A program made the position numbers and the translations under genes. A DNA stretch of 56,893 bases, from positions 1 to 56,893 of the forward strand of contig PNNG01000013.1 of assembly GCA_013824115.1 (NCBI GenBank). The letters run 5' to 3'. Positions within the stretch are counted from its first letter, which is position 1. Each line of letters begins with the position of its first letter. Shown here one piece after another: positions 42,002 through 52,542 of this stretch. This stretch comes from Sphingobacteriaceae bacterium. Lineage in GTDB: Bacteria > Bacteroidota > Bacteroidia > UBA7662. The notes under the pieces were generated by a model. It ran no database searches. It saw only the letters and a list, made by a program, of their open reading frames with translations, and was not told the DNA's origin.

Positions 42002-45000
42002 ATGTCATTTAAGAAAGAGTTTAAAATCAAAAGCAACTTTACGAAAATCAGGATTGGTCTCGCTTCGCCCGAGACCATCCTCGATCGTTCGTACGGCGAG
42101 GTAACCAAGCCCGAAACCATCAACTACCGTACCTACAAGCCGGAGATGGGTGGCCTGTTCTGCGAGCGCATTTTTGGTCCTACCAAGGACTATGAATGTC
42201 ACTGCGGCAAGTACAAGCGCATCCGCTACAAAGGCATTGTGTGCGACCGTTGCGGTGTAGAGGTCACCGAGAAGAAGGTGCGTCGTGAGCGCATGGGCCA
42301 CATCAAATTGGTGGTGCCTGTTGCGCACATCTGGTACTTCCGTTCGTTGCCCAATAAAATTGGTTACCTGCTCGGATTGCCTACCAAGAAGCTCGATGCG
42401 ATTATCTACTACGAGCGTTATGTGGTTATCCAGCCCGGTATCAAAGAAGCGGATGGTATCAAGAAGATGGACTTCCTAACCGAGGAAGAATACCTCGATA
42501 TACTCGATTCGTTGCCCCGTGAAAACCAGTACCTCGACGATACAGACCCGTCGAAGTTCTTGGCGAAAATGGGTGCCGATGCCCTCCACGATTTGTTGGC
42601 GCGTATCGACCTCGACGATTTGTCGTATCAACTCCGTCACCAGGCAGCTACCGAAACTTCACAACAGCGTAAGAGCGAAGCGCTCAAGCGTTTGAAAATT
42701 GTAGAAGCCTTCCGTTCGGCCAACCAGCACATGGTAAATCGTCCGGAGTGGATGATTGTGAAGATGGTACCTGTTATTCCACCTGAACTGCGTCCGTTAG
42801 TTCCGCTGGAAGGGGGCCGTTTTGCAACGTCCGACTTGAACGATTTGTATCGCCGTGTAATCATCCGCAACAATCGTTTGAAGCGTTTGATCGAAATCAA
42901 GGCTCCCGATGTGATTTTGCGTAACGAAAAGCGCATGTTGCAGGAATCGGTTGACTCCTTGTTCGACAACAGCCGCAAGGTGAATGCCGTGAAAGCCGAT
43001 GGCAACCGTGCCCTTAAGTCGTTGAGCGATATGCTCAAAGGCAAGCAGGGTCGCTTCCGTCAGAACTTGCTCGGTAAGCGTGTCGACTATTCGGGGCGTT
43101 CGGTTATTGTGGTAGGTCCTGAGCTCAAGTTGCACGAGTGCGGTTTGCCTAAGGACATGGCTGCCGAGCTTTTCAAGCCGTTCATCATCCGCAAGATGAT
43201 TGAGCGTGGCATTGTGAAGACGGTGAAGTCGGCCAAAAAGATTGTAGACCGCAAAGACCCTGTGGTATGGGATATTTTGGAGAACGTGATGAAGGGCCAC
43301 CCGGTGCTTCTGAACCGTGCCCCAACACTCCACCGCTTGGGTATTCAGGCATTCCAGCCGAAGATGATTGAAGGCAAGGCCATTCAGTTGCACCCTTTGG
43401 TGTGTACGGCCTTCAACGCCGACTTCGACGGTGACCAAATGGCTGTGCACGTGCCCCTGGGCAATGCCGCTGTTTTGGAAGCCCAGCTATTGATGTTGTC
43501 GTCGCACAACATTCTTAACCCGGCCAACGGCTCGCCTATTACCGTTCCTTCGCAGGACATGGTACTCGGCTTGTACTACATCACCAAAGGTCGTAAGAGC
43601 ACCGAAACCGTAAAAGTGATTGGCGAAGGCCTCACTTTTTATTCGGCCGAAGAAGCCATCATTGCCTACAACGAAGGCAAAGTAGCTCTCCATGCTTGGG
43701 TAAAAGTGCGTACCAGTGTGATGAACAAGGAATCGGGCAAGCTCGAAACCAAAGTTATCGACACTACCGTTGGACGTATCATGTTCAACCAGGTAAGCCC
43801 ACCCGAGATTGGTTTCGTGAATGAATTACTTACCAAGAAGAGCTTGCGTGAGTTGATTGGCGAAATTGTTCGTCACACCAATTTGCCTACAACGGCCAGG
43901 TTCCTCGACGATATCAAGAACCTCGGTTTCCGCATGGCCTTCCAAGGAGGTTTGTCGTTCAACCTGAACGATGTAATGATTCCCGACAACAAAGTACGTT
44001 TGTTGGAAGAGGCGCAGAAGGAAGTGAATGAAGTGACCAACAACTACAACATGGGCTTCATCACCAACAACGAGCGTTACAACCAGGTGATTGACATTTG
44101 GACCCGTATCAACAGCCGTATTACTGATACGCTGATGCGCGAAATTGCTGCCGACAAGCAGGGTTTCAATTCGGTGTACATGATGCTCGATTCGGGTGCC
44201 CGTGGTTCGAAGGAACAGATCCGTCAGTTGGGTGGTATGCGTGGTTTGATGGCCAAGCCGCAGAAAAGCGGTGGTGCTGGTGAGATCATCGAAAACCCCA
44301 TCTTGTCGAACTTCAAAGAAGGTTTGTCGGTACTTGAGTACTTCATTTCTACCCACGGTGCCCGTAAGGGTTTGGCCGATACGGCCTTGAAAACGGCCGA
44401 TGCCGGTTACCTCACCCGTCGTTTGCATGACGTGGCGCAGGACGTGGTGATCAGCGAATTCGACTGTGGTACCTTGCGTGGTATTGAAACCTCTGCGTTG
44501 AAAGACAACGAAGACATCGTAGAATCGCTTTATGAGCGTATCGTTGGCCGCAGTATCCTGCATGATTTGGTTCATCCGCTTACCAAGGAGGTAATCGTTC
44601 GTGCTGGTGAAGAAATCACCGAAACCATTGCCGAAGCCATCGACCAATCGCCTATTGATTCGGTAGAGATTCGTTCGGTATTGACTTGCGAATCGAAAGT
44701 GGGCGTTTGCGCTAAGTGCTACGGTCGCAACCTGGCTACCAACAAAATGGTGCAAATGGGTGAATCGGTGGGTGTAATTGCTGCCCAGTCGATTGGTGAA
44801 CCAGGTACACAGCTTACCCTCCGTACTTTCCACGTGGGTGGTGTAGCCGGTAACGTGGCTACCGAATCGCAACTGATTGCCAAGTTTGGTGGTTTGGTAG
44901 AATTCGACGAAGTGCGTACTGTGAAATACAAGGGTGGCGACGCTCCTGTTGAAGTGGTAGTTTCGCGTTCGGGTGAAATCAAAATCATCCACCCCGAAAC

Positions 45001-46294
45001 CCAGCAGCCGCTCATGACCAACGTATTGCCTTACGGTGCTGTGTTGAGCGTGAAGCCGGGTGATACCATCAATAAAGGTGACAAAATCTGCGTATGGGAC
45101 CCTTACAACGCGGTTATCATCTCTGAATTTGAAGGTAAGGCCGATTTCGAACACATTGTGGATGGCATGACCTTCCGCGAAGAGTCGGATGAGCAAACCG
45201 GACACAAAGAGAAGGTAATCATCGAAACCAAGGATAAGACGCGTAACCCCGCCATCCGCATTATGAATGCGAAGGGTGAGAACCAACGTACGTATAACTT
45301 GCCAGTAGGTGCCCACATTTCGGTTGACGAAAATGCGGCCATTATTCCTGGGCAGGTTATCGCTAAGATCCCGCGTTCTACCACCAAAACCCGTGACATC
45401 ACGGGTGGTCTGCCTCGTGTAACTGAATTGTTCGAAGCCCGTAACCCATCGAATCCGGCTGTAGTGTCGGAAATCGACGGTGTGGTAAGCTTTGGCGGTG
45501 TGAAGCGTGGTAATCGTGAAATTCAGGTAGAATCGCGCGATGGACAAATTAAGAAATACCTCGTGCCTTTGAGCAAGCACATTTTGGTGCAGGATGGTGA
45601 CTTCGTGAAAGCCGGTGATCCGCTTTCTGACGGTGCCATTACGCCTGCGGCTATTTTGTCGATCAAAGGTCCAGGCGCGGTGCAGGAGTACCTCGTGAAC
45701 AACATCCAGGAAGTATATCGTTTGCAGGGTGTGAAAATCAACGACAAGCACTTCGAAGTAATCGTACGTCAGATGATGCAGAAGGTTGTTATCATTGATC
45801 CGGGCAATACTACTTTCCTCGAACAGGAAGTGGTTGACAAGCTCGAATTCATGCAAATGAACGACTGGATTTATGACAAGATGATTGTAACCGACGCCGG
45901 TGAATCTGCCAACCTCAAAGTAGGTCAGCTCGTATCGTTGCGCAAACTGCGCGATGAGAACTCGATGCTGAAGCGCAAAGACCAGCAGCCGGTGCAATAC
46001 CAAACCGCTTTGCCTGCCACTTCGCAGAGCATTTTGCAAGGTATTACCCGTGCTTCGTTGGGTACCCGCAGCTTTATTTCGGCTGCCTCGTTCCAGGAAA
46101 CCACCAAAGTGTTGAATGAAGCGGCCATTGCCGGTAAGATCGACGATTTGGCTGGCTTGAAGGAGAACGTGATTGTGGGTCACCTGATTCCTGCCGGTAC
46201 CGGTTTACGCAACTACGAGAAAATTGTAGTAGGCTCACGCGAAGAGTACGAAAAGCTGATGGCTTCTAAGGCCATTGGTGATGACGAAATTTGA
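42002..46294 (+). CDS. rpoC: RNA polymerase beta' subunit
   Basis: A 1430-residue beta' subunit. The N-terminal zinc ribbon (CHCGKYKR, then CDRCGVEV), the catalytic [15 protein letters not shown] with three Mg-binding aspartates, the second zinc site ([15 protein letters not shown]) and the conserved [14 protein letters not shown] segment are present. It follows rpoB by 16 bases and ends in a strong terminator. Large antisense open frames over this gene are an effect of codon bias. Confidence 0.98.
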   Translation: MSFKKEFKIKSNFTKIRIGLASPETILDRSYGEVTKPETINYRTYKPEMGGLFCERIFGPTKDYECHCGKYKRIRYKGIVCDRCGVEVTEKKVRRERMGHIKLVVPVAHIWYFRSLPNKIGYLLGLPTKKLDAIIYYERYVVIQPGIKEADGIKKMDFLTEEEYLDILDSLPRENQYLDDTDPSKFLAKMGADALHDLLARIDLDDLSYQLRHQAATETSQQRKSEALKRLKIVEAFRSANQHMVNRPEWMIVKMVPVIPPELRPLVPLEGGRFATSDLNDLYRRVIIRNNRLKRLIEIKAPDVILRNEKRMLQESVDSLFDNSRKVNAVKADGNRALKSLSDMLKGKQGRFRQNLLGKRVDYSGRSVIVVGPELKLHECGLPKDMAAELFKPFIIRKMIERGIVKTVKSAKKIVDRKDPVVWDILENVMKGHPVLLNRAPTLHRLGIQAFQPKMIEGKAIQLHPLVCTAFNADFDGDQMAVHVPLGNAAVLEAQLLMLSSHNILNPANGSPITVPSQDMVLGLYYITKGRKSTETVKVIGEGLTFYSAEEAIIAYNEGKVALHAWVKVRTSVMNKESGKLETKVIDTTVGRIMFNQVSPPEIGFVNELLTKKSLRELIGEIVRHTNLPTTARFLDDIKNLGFRMAFQGGLSFNLNDVMIPDNKVRLLEEAQKEVNEVTNNYNMGFITNNERYNQVIDIWTRINSRITDTLMREIAADKQGFNSVYMMLDSGARGSKEQIRQLGGMRGLMAKPQKSGGAGEIIENPILSNFKEGLSVLEYFISTHGARKGLADTALKTADAGYLTRRLHDVAQDVVISEFDCGTLRGIETSALKDNEDIVESLYERIVGRSILHDLVHPLTKEVIVRAGEEITETIAEAIDQSPIDSVEIRSVLTCESKVGVCAKCYGRNLATNKMVQMGESVGVIAAQSIGEPGTQLTLRTFHVGGVAGNVATESQLIAKFGGLVEFDEVRTVKYKGGDAPVEVVVSRSGEIKIIHPETQQPLMTNVLPYGAVLSVKPGDTINKGDKICVWDPYNAVIISEFEGKADFEHIVDGMTFREESDEQTGHKEKVIIETKDKTRNPAIRIMNAKGENQRTYNLPVGAHISVDENAAIIPGQVIAKIPRSTTKTRDITGGLPRVTELFEARNPSNPAVVSEIDGVVSFGGVKRGNREIQVESRDGQIKKYLVPLSKHILVQDGDFVKAGDPLSDGAITPAAILSIKGPGAVQEYLVNNIQEVYRLQGVKINDKHFEVIVRQMMQKVVIIDPGNTTFLEQEVVDKLEFMQMNDWIYDKMIVTDAGESANLKVGQLVSLRKLRDENSMLKRKDQQPVQYQTALPATSQSILQGITRASLGTRSFISAASFQETTKVLNEAAIAGKIDDLAGLKENVIVGHLIPAGTGLRNYEKIVVGSREEYEKLMASKAIGDDEI

Positions 46295-46316
46295 GTAGAG
46301 TAGTTTTTTAACCTGG

Positions 46317-46350
46317 AAAGGGAGTCGGTTCGCCGAACTCCCTTTTCCTC
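46317..46350 (+). terminator. Terminator after rpoC
   Basis: AAAGGGAGTCGG-TTCG-CCGAACTCCCTTTT: a 12-pair stem with a stable TTCG tetraloop and one bulged A, followed by a T-rich tail. It begins 23 bases after the rpoC stop. Confidence 0.85.
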
Positions 46351-46362
46351 ATTTTAAACCTT

Positions 46363-46677
46363 ATGCAACCAGAACAAGATCCCAATCAAATCAACATTGA
46401 GCTCGGCGAAGATATTGCCGACGGTACTTATAGCAATCTTGCCATCATTACCCATTCGAATGCCGAATTTGTAATTGACTTTGTGCGCATGATGCCTGGC
46501 GTTCCCAAAGCACGTGTTAAATCACGCATCATTCTTACCCCTCACCATGCCAAGCGCTTGTTAGCAGCTTTGCATGACAATGTGAGCAAGTATGAGCAGG
46601 TTCACGGCGAAATCGACATCAACGACCACCCTGGTGCCCTGCCCATGACCTTTGGTGGACCAACCGCACAAGCATGA
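46363..46677 (+). CDS. DUF3467 family protein
   Basis: A 104-residue protein of the DUF3467 family (INIELGEDIADGTYSNLAIITHS, EFVIDFVRMMPG, VKSRIILTPHHAKRLLAAL). The family is conserved just after rpoC in many Bacteroidota but has no known function; its position hints at a role linked to transcription. It has no membrane segment or signal peptide. It overlaps the next gene by 4 bases (ATGA). Confidence 0.88.
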   Translation: MQPEQDPNQINIELGEDIADGTYSNLAIITHSNAEFVIDFVRMMPGVPKARVKSRIILTPHHAKRLLAALHDNVSKYEQVHGEIDINDHPGALPMTFGGPTAQA

Positions 46678-47051
46678 GTTTTGCGCTCAAAAGCAGCGAT
46701 GCCGGTGCCTTGCGTGCCTTGGCTGTGAATTTGGGGCGCGAATCGGTTTGGTATACCAAACTGCAGTTGGAGGAATTAGAGGTGTATCAATACCACGATT
46801 TGCTCTATAAAATGATGGATTTGATGCGTGCCACTGATTTTATTTACGAATTCGATTGGATGGGCTTTGGTAAGCAGGCCGATCAATTGATAGATAAGCC
46901 GGAGCTGTTGGAGAAGGTCGATATGGAAACCTTGCGCAAACTATTTACGGCGCATAGCCGCAATGAAGCCTTGAAGGACGGACATATGGCGGAAATGATT
47001 GAAAATGGTCATTTTCAAAAAGCGGTTGCTCGTTTGGTAGCATTGCTTTAA
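46674..47051 (+). CDS. Uncharacterised protein, possibly DUF6508 family
   Basis: A 125-residue soluble protein with VYQYHDLLYKMMD, FIYEFDWMGFGKQA and a C-terminal MAEMIENGHFQKAVARLVALL. The pattern of a Phe-Asp-Trp segment, followed by LRKLFTAHSRNEAL and a final helix, resembles DUF6508, a family of unknown function; I am not certain. It is coupled to the DUF3467 gene by a start-stop overlap. Confidence 0.65.
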   Translation: MSFALKSSDAGALRALAVNLGRESVWYTKLQLEELEVYQYHDLLYKMMDLMRATDFIYEFDWMGFGKQADQLIDKPELLEKVDMETLRKLFTAHSRNEALKDGHMAEMIENGHFQKAVARLVALL

Positions 47052-47073
47052 CAAAATCTTTTTATCTTGAGGG

Positions 47074-47685
47074 ATGATGCGCAAACTGTGGGTCATCCCT
47101 TTTTTATTTTTCGGCTATTGGGCTCAAGCACAGGGATTTAGGGCAGGTGCCATAGCCGCCGTTAATGGAAGCCAGCTCGATGGTGATGGCTTGAGTGGCT
47201 ATAATAAACCTGGCATGTATTTCGGCTTGTATGTGGCGCGTGATTTTAAACCGCAATGGTATTGGCAATTAGAGCTCGCTTATTCGGGCAAGGGCAGCCA
47301 AAGGGTGTTGAAACCCGATAACCTTGATGAAGGACCATGGCTCCGCTTGAGCATGCACTATATCGATATTCCACTTACAGTTCATTATCGTTACCGTGAG
47401 GATTGGCACTTTCATGCGGGACTGGGAATGAATTTTCTGACTAATTTCAATTACCGCGATTTGCGGCTTCTTACGCTCAATACCGACTTTAGACGCTGGG
47501 AATCGGCCATGCACTTGGGCACTACTTATGAATTGACGCCCAAAATCAAGGCCAGCGCACGCTTTTCGTACAGCATATTGTCGATTGACCCCAATGGGCC
47601 ACCCGTGCCGTTCTTTGCGCTATTGCAAAGAGGGGCATTTAACAATGTACTTAGTTTGGGCATTCGCTACCAACTGCGAGATTAA
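47074..47685 (+). CDS. Outer-membrane beta-barrel protein (PorT-like)
   Basis: A 203-residue protein with a signal peptide (MMRKLWVIPFLFFGYWAQAQ) and alternating beta strands (for example YWQLELAYSGKGSQ, RLSMHYIDIPLTVHYRY, WHFHAGLGMNFL, ASARFSYSILSI), ending in a strand with NNVLSLGIRYQLRD. It fits the OMP beta-barrel 2 family of Bacteroidota. No function can be assigned. It ends in a 4-base overlap with the convergent oxidoreductase gene. Confidence 0.75.
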   Translation: MMRKLWVIPFLFFGYWAQAQGFRAGAIAAVNGSQLDGDGLSGYNKPGMYFGLYVARDFKPQWYWQLELAYSGKGSQRVLKPDNLDEGPWLRLSMHYIDIPLTVHYRYREDWHFHAGLGMNFLTNFNYRDLRLLTLNTDFRRWESAMHLGTTYELTPKIKASARFSYSILSIDPNGPPVPFFALLQRGAFNNVLSLGIRYQLRD

Positions 47686-49142
47686 ATTGCGCCGTCGAGT
47701 TTCATTTTGTGGAAGGCAATAAGGCCGCTCAATACCGCGCCGGGAATGCCTTGGCCGGGATAGGTAGTGTCGCCGCATACATAAAGCCTTCCTTTTTGCA
47801 GTCGCGCCCCCATCATTTGCCAGGGTTTGATGCTTTTGAATTGCGGATAGCCACCTACAAATCCCCATTGCCGGCCAGTCCATTTTTCCCAGCTTTTGGG
47901 GCCTGAACTGTGCTTGTACAAAATATTTTCACGGCGTAAAAGGTCGTGTGCTTCCAGGGCATCCAGTATTTGTTCTTCGGCTGCTTCGCGATTGTCAATC
48001 CGGTTGTGCTCGGGATCGGGCCAATGGGTGCTTACCGAAACGGCCATCTCACCCGCAGCTGCCCGCTGTTGGTCGTTGGCTGGGTGCAGCGACACAAAGA
48101 TGCTGTGGGTTTGGGTTCCCGAAAGGGGGGAGGGCAAGTGAATTTGGTGGTGCAGGCAGTCGTAAGTACGGTGGGTGCGTATGCCAATGCCCAATTGCAA
48201 AGCACTGCTGAGCTTCACCGACGGAAGAAGTTTGCTTTGGATTTGCGCTTTGGCTTTCCCTTGGGGCAATAGCTGATGGAGATTATTCAGTGGAATGCTG
48301 GAAACCACACTTTGGTAGACCATACTTCGGTCTCCTATTTGCACTAAAACGCCATCGGCCTGGGCTTGGATACCGGTAACCTGAGTGCGAAGCAGCAAAT
48401 GGCCACCTTGGGCCTGCAAGTATTCGGTGAGGCGATTTACAAGTCCGGCCATGCCGCCCGGCATATAGTAATTGCCAAAGTTGGTGTAGCACAGGGCCGT
48501 AGCCCCAAAGAGCATATTTACTTCTTCGCGCTTGTTTTGTGCAGTGATGATGAGTTGTTCGTCTACAAAGCGACAAAAGGCTTCGTTTTCGTGCAGCCCA
48601 AATCGTTGGAGGCATTGAGCCACAGTTTCGAAGGCATGGGGGATGGCTGCTACCTGGCTGGGCCGAAAATGGGTAGCCAAATCGATTAAATCGCGGAGAT
48701 TTTGCGGCGGAAAGGCACGTTGTTGCCCCGAAATAGACCAAACTTTTTGGCTAATGCCGTAGCAATGCTCCCAAAATCTGCGCTGGTTTGGACTGCCAAA
48801 AATCCGTTCGGCTTCCTCCACCCATGCGTCTATGTTTTGATGGCGCGTAATAGCCTGCCCATTTAAATACACTTTCATGGGCGTTTCGAGCTTTTGGGCT
48901 GGAAGTTCGATGCCTAGTTCATGGAGCAAGAGGGCCAAAGGCATGCCTTCGTCGAGGCCAACCAGGGTGGTGGCCCCGCTTTCAAACCAAAAACCTTTAC
49001 GCGGGTAGGTGGTGGTGCAGCCGCCGGCAATCCAGTTTTGCTCAATGAGGTCGACTTCTATTCCTTTTTTCGCTAGCAGGCAGGCTACTGTCAACCCGGC
49101 CATACCGCTACCTACCACGGCTACACGCTTCGATGCTTGCAT
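47682..49142 (-). CDS. FAD-dependent oxidoreductase, CrtI/CrtISO-like
   Basis: A 486-residue flavin amine oxidase / phytoene desaturase-type protein. The N-terminal dinucleotide-binding motif VVGSGMAGLTVACLLAKKG is intact, the second FAD segment is RLYVCGDTTYPGQGIPGAV, and the middle ends with the isomerase-like GGYPQFKSIKPWQMMG stretch. It most resembles carotenoid isomerase/desaturase relatives that act on polyenes or other hydrophobic substrates. No crtB, crtZ or other carotenoid genes are nearby, so a role in pigment synthesis is only a suggestion. Full length by comparison with family proteins of 480-510 residues. Confidence 0.8.
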   Translation of the reverse strand: MQASKRVAVVGSGMAGLTVACLLAKKGIEVDLIEQNWIAGGCTTTYPRKGFWFESGATTLVGLDEGMPLALLLHELGIELPAQKLETPMKVYLNGQAITRHQNIDAWVEEAERIFGSPNQRRFWEHCYGISQKVWSISGQQRAFPPQNLRDLIDLATHFRPSQVAAIPHAFETVAQCLQRFGLHENEAFCRFVDEQLIITAQNKREEVNMLFGATALCYTNFGNYYMPGGMAGLVNRLTEYLQAQGGHLLLRTQVTGIQAQADGVLVQIGDRSMVYQSVVSSIPLNNLHQLLPQGKAKAQIQSKLLPSVKLSSALQLGIGIRTHRTYDCLHHQIHLPSPLSGTQTHSIFVSLHPANDQQRAAAGEMAVSVSTHWPDPEHNRIDNREAAEEQILDALEAHDLLRRENILYKHSSGPKSWEKWTGRQWGFVGGYPQFKSIKPWQMMGARLQKGRLYVCGDTTYPGQGIPGAVLSGLIAFHKMKLDGAI

Positions 49143-49153
49143 AAATGCCCAAC

Positions 49154-49184
49154 AAAAAAGGCCAGGAGATGTTTCCTGGCCTTT
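49154..49184 (-). terminator. Terminator of the secreted protease gene
   Basis: Minus strand: AAAGGCCAGGA / TCCTGGCCTTT, an 11-pair stem followed by TTT(T)TTGTT. It lies just after the stop of the protease gene (49191) and before the oxidoreductase start. Confidence 0.75.
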
Positions 49185-49190
49185 GGATGA

Positions 49191-52100
49191 TTATTGCTTC
49201 ACTATTTTTCGGAAGACCCTGAATTGTTCGCCTTCCAGGCTGAGCAGGTAAATGCCTTGCGGAAGTGGTAGTAAACTAATTTCAGCCGTTGATTCACCCG
49301 CAGGTAGTTCGTATACGGCCAGCTGTTGCCCCAATGCATTGCTCAGTCGAAGGCGTTGTGCTTGCACCTCACCCCATTGTACTACCAATTGACCATTGGT
49401 AGGGTTGGGGTATGCTTTCAAGCTCCCTGCGGCGAGTTCTTGCACACTTACGCCTTGAATAATGGTTACGGCTTCGGTACGAACCAGGGTATCGGCACAA
49501 AGTCCATTACCCGCGTAGAGTTTGATGGTATAGGTGCCCTGTTGGGTATAGGCTTTTTGTGGACTGAAACCCGTGGCTGTGGTACCATCGCCAAAATCCC
49601 AGGTGAATTGAGAAGCAAATTGCGATAAATTCACCAGTGCAATGAGGTTGCCAAAGGGTACTGAATTGTTTAGTACGTTGAAATTGGCTACAGGAGCATT
49701 GGGTACATTTACAGTAAATGCAATAGAATCTACACCAAAGGAATTGTATCCGTACAAGCGAACCATGTACGAGCCACTGTTTAGGCTGAGCAGGGGATTG
49801 CTAGCTGTATCTGTTAGGCCCGGCGCAAATACCCAGCTAATGCTATCGGCATTGAATGCATCGCTCGTAAATTGAACGTTCACCGGATTGCAACCACTAA
49901 CCCACTGGTGTGTAAAGCTCACGACGGGCGGCATTTGGCTGATGAGCAGCTGAATGTCGTCGAGAAAAAGGTTGTTGCCATTTCCATTTACGGTTTCAAA
50001 TCGCAAAACTGCTTGGCCTTGCCCCAAAAAGGCAGCCAGATCTATCGTTTCCTGGCGCCAATGGGCCGGGTTAACAGCCGTAAATTCGGTAGGTTCGGGT
50101 GCTACGGTCGACAAAGATGCGCCTCCTTTGCCATACACTTTGGTCCAGCTAGTGCCACAATTGGTGCTTACATAAACGTTGAGCGAATCGTTGCTGCTGC
50201 TGTTTCGTTGTGCATAGGCCAAGGCAAAACGCAGTACAAATTGTCCCGATGCAGGCGCAGTGAGGCGGCCTGTTTCCAGGAAGTCGCGCGCGCCCAGTTG
50301 AGGATACTGGAAATGCTGCATATATGCCGATCGACTGCCGCTGGGTCGACCATTGGTGCTGGTGGTGGTCCAGCCAACCAAACCATCGGGATTAATGGCT
50401 ATCAGATTCGACTGAAGAATATTGGGGGCATTGAACTGTTCGAAGAGGGGAGGATTGCCCACGGTACGCACAAAAATGGTGCGGGTGAGTTGGTTGTCGA
50501 AAGTGTCAACTTCTGCCAGGGCAGTATCGATACGCAAGCGAAAACTAAAATTGGCATTGGGTTGACCTGCAGGCATGAACAGTGTGGGTAAACTCAAGGT
50601 GTCGGCTTGGTTGCTGGCTAAATTCCCGGTCCATGCCATGCTTTGCCATGCACCCGAACCCATGCGGTACTCGATGGTAGCTTGGCGGATGGCTGAATCG
50701 CCGAGGTTGATGAAGGAGATGCGAGGTGTAATGCTGTCGCTGCAAATGACTGTGGCAGGTGCTACCAAGGCTTGAGCACGCAGGTTGAATCGGCCGTAAT
50801 TGGGGCGAGCAGGGATGTTTCCCTGATTTACGAGGTAAAGAAAGGCTGCATCTAGGTCCATCAGTCCATTGCCAAAAGTGTTGTCCTCCCCGGTTGCACC
50901 TAAATCAGTGGCAGAATAGTAGATGGCCCGAAGGATGGCGCTTCCAGGCAAGTAAGGAAAGGCTTCTTTCAACAACAGCACCCCGCCCGAAACGTGGGGA
51001 GCGGCCATAGAGGTGCCTGTGAGGTTGGCATAGCCGCTGCTGCCACTGGCCGAGCGTACATTGGTGCCTGGGGCAACTACTTCGGGTTTGATGAGCAGTT
51101 CCGGTGAATTGTTGGTACATATAGAAGGCCCTCTACTACTGCTGTTGTTGATGGGGAAGCCAGCAACTCCGGCCTGTATATTTCCAACACAGAAAACGTT
51201 CACCTCATTGGTATTGATGTTTTTGGGTGAGGTAATGGTGGAAACGCCAGGACCGCTGTTTCCTGCAGAAAAAACCACGGCTACACCCGCAGCCTCGAGG
51301 GCATTAAAAATGGGAACCACTGTGCTGTTGCATTGGGCCGTACCTTGAGAGCCTCCCCAGCTGTTGTTGATTACGTCGGGCACGTCGTTCGCGGTGCTGG
51401 TATCGCCATCTGGATTGAGCGCCCATTGAAATGCAGCGGTTGTGCCTGCCGAGCCTGCACAAAGCGATCCTGCAGCAATCCATTGGGCATTCATCGCCAG
51501 TCCGATGGTATCGAAGTTATTGAGCTGTAGCCCAACCATGGTGCCCATGGTGTGGGTACCGTGCGAGGAAGCATCGCAATCGGTGGGCAAAGTACCCGGA
51601 CCGAACCAAGCTTGATTGGCAGGCACAAAATTGCCCCTCCAACGGCTACTCAAGGCAGGATGGAGGCGGTTTACTCCCGAATCGCTGTTCATGCCCAAGC
51701 GGCCACGGCCTGTATAGTCGCGGCGCCACAAAGCAGGAGCTTTTACGGTGCGTAAGCCAATTTCATTGCCGCCGGGGGCATTCGTGCTGTTGGGCGATTC
51801 TACCACCACCGGGTCGATGGTTTGGTACTGCTCCATGTCTTCTTCTATGGCTTCAATGCCTTGGTGCGATTGAGCAAGGGCGAGTATAAGTGCTGGTTTG
51901 GCTTCAAAAACAATGAGGTTGGTAATCCAAAATGGGGTAGCATATTTCAGGCTGCCAGGCATGCTGGCTTCGAGGGAACCAATGGCTTGTAACCAAAAAG
52001 GTTGGGTATTGGCTGCCTTGTTGATGAGCAAGCGAACCGTGGTACGCACGCGGTGCTCATAGGGAGTGCCTGCTCTATCGAATGCATAGCCCAATGAGTC

Positions 52101-52265
52101 CACATTCACCCTATCGCGCAAGAGCATGCGTACCTTGAAAAAGGTATTGGATTGGTTGGTTTGGGTAAGCCGTTCGCGTAGTGCAGGTTCGATGCTGCTT
52201 ATTTGCGCCTTCGTGTGTAACGTCAGCGATAGAAACAAGGCCCCCAGTAGTAAAATCTTCTTCAT
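49191..52265 (-). CDS. Secreted subtilisin-like protease with T9SS sorting domain
   Basis: A 1024-residue exported serine protease. Signal peptide MKKILLLGALFLSLTLHTKAQ, then an inhibitor-like propeptide (about 25-150), then an S8 peptidase domain with the full catalytic triad: Asp195 (NSDSGVNRLHPAL), His235 (SSHGTHTMG), Ser419 (GTSMAAPH), and oxyanion Asn336 (AGNSGPG). A beta-rich region follows, then a PKD-like domain (FTWDFGDGTT), and a C-terminal type A sorting domain (AYPNPTNGQLVVQW to QGIYLLSLEGEQFRVFRKIVKQ). The protein is expected to cross the outer membrane by the type IX system and be cell-attached or released. Substrate unknown. Confidence 0.9.
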   Translation of the reverse strand: MKKILLLGALFLSLTLHTKAQISSIEPALRERLTQTNQSNTFFKVRMLLRDRVNVDSLGYAFDRAGTPYEHRVRTTVRLLINKAANTQPFWLQAIGSLEASMPGSLKYATPFWITNLIVFEAKPALILALAQSHQGIEAIEEDMEQYQTIDPVVVESPNSTNAPGGNEIGLRTVKAPALWRRDYTGRGRLGMNSDSGVNRLHPALSSRWRGNFVPANQAWFGPGTLPTDCDASSHGTHTMGTMVGLQLNNFDTIGLAMNAQWIAAGSLCAGSAGTTAAFQWALNPDGDTSTANDVPDVINNSWGGSQGTAQCNSTVVPIFNALEAAGVAVVFSAGNSGPGVSTITSPKNINTNEVNVFCVGNIQAGVAGFPINNSSSRGPSICTNNSPELLIKPEVVAPGTNVRSASGSSGYANLTGTSMAAPHVSGGVLLLKEAFPYLPGSAILRAIYYSATDLGATGEDNTFGNGLMDLDAAFLYLVNQGNIPARPNYGRFNLRAQALVAPATVICSDSITPRISFINLGDSAIRQATIEYRMGSGAWQSMAWTGNLASNQADTLSLPTLFMPAGQPNANFSFRLRIDTALAEVDTFDNQLTRTIFVRTVGNPPLFEQFNAPNILQSNLIAINPDGLVGWTTTSTNGRPSGSRSAYMQHFQYPQLGARDFLETGRLTAPASGQFVLRFALAYAQRNSSSNDSLNVYVSTNCGTSWTKVYGKGGASLSTVAPEPTEFTAVNPAHWRQETIDLAAFLGQGQAVLRFETVNGNGNNLFLDDIQLLISQMPPVVSFTHQWVSGCNPVNVQFTSDAFNADSISWVFAPGLTDTASNPLLSLNSGSYMVRLYGYNSFGVDSIAFTVNVPNAPVANFNVLNNSVPFGNLIALVNLSQFASQFTWDFGDGTTATGFSPQKAYTQQGTYTIKLYAGNGLCADTLVRTEAVTIIQGVSVQELAAGSLKAYPNPTNGQLVVQWGEVQAQRLRLSNALGQQLAVYELPAGESTAEISLLPLPQGIYLLSLEGEQFRVFRKIVKQ

Positions 52266-52486
52266 GTATTTTCACAATGCTTGTTGGATATATTCAAAAA
52301 ATCCAATAATGTTCAAACTACAATATAGGTGGCTGGGTTGAGAATTTCAAACGAAAACGTGATTTATCAATGAAATCCGCTCTTTTCAAGTCTTGCATAG
52401 TTGGGTAATTGTCGCGATGTGTTTAAGCAAATGAACCTCATGGTCATAAAAAAAAGCAGTAAGAAAATGATTTTTAGATAGAAAAG

Positions 52487-52518
52487 TTTTGTTTTGACTG
52501 TTGCATTTCCTATTATTG
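52487..52518 (+). promoter_or_regulatory. Promoter candidate of the large secreted protein
   Basis: TTTTG (52487-52491), 19 bases, TATTATTG (52511-52518, one mismatch to TAnnTTTG), 24 bases before the ATG. The 277-base gap to the divergent protease gene holds no gene I can support. Confidence 0.5.
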
Positions 52519-52542
52519 GAGTCCATAACTTTTACTTGTTCT

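Noticed and set aside
43826-46183. A 785-codon antisense open frame over rpoC, and others over rpoB, ccoNO, ccoI and the TonB receptor
   Set aside because: They lie opposite strongly supported genes, have low-complexity or unlikely protein sequences and no own start signals; codon bias of the real gene produces them.
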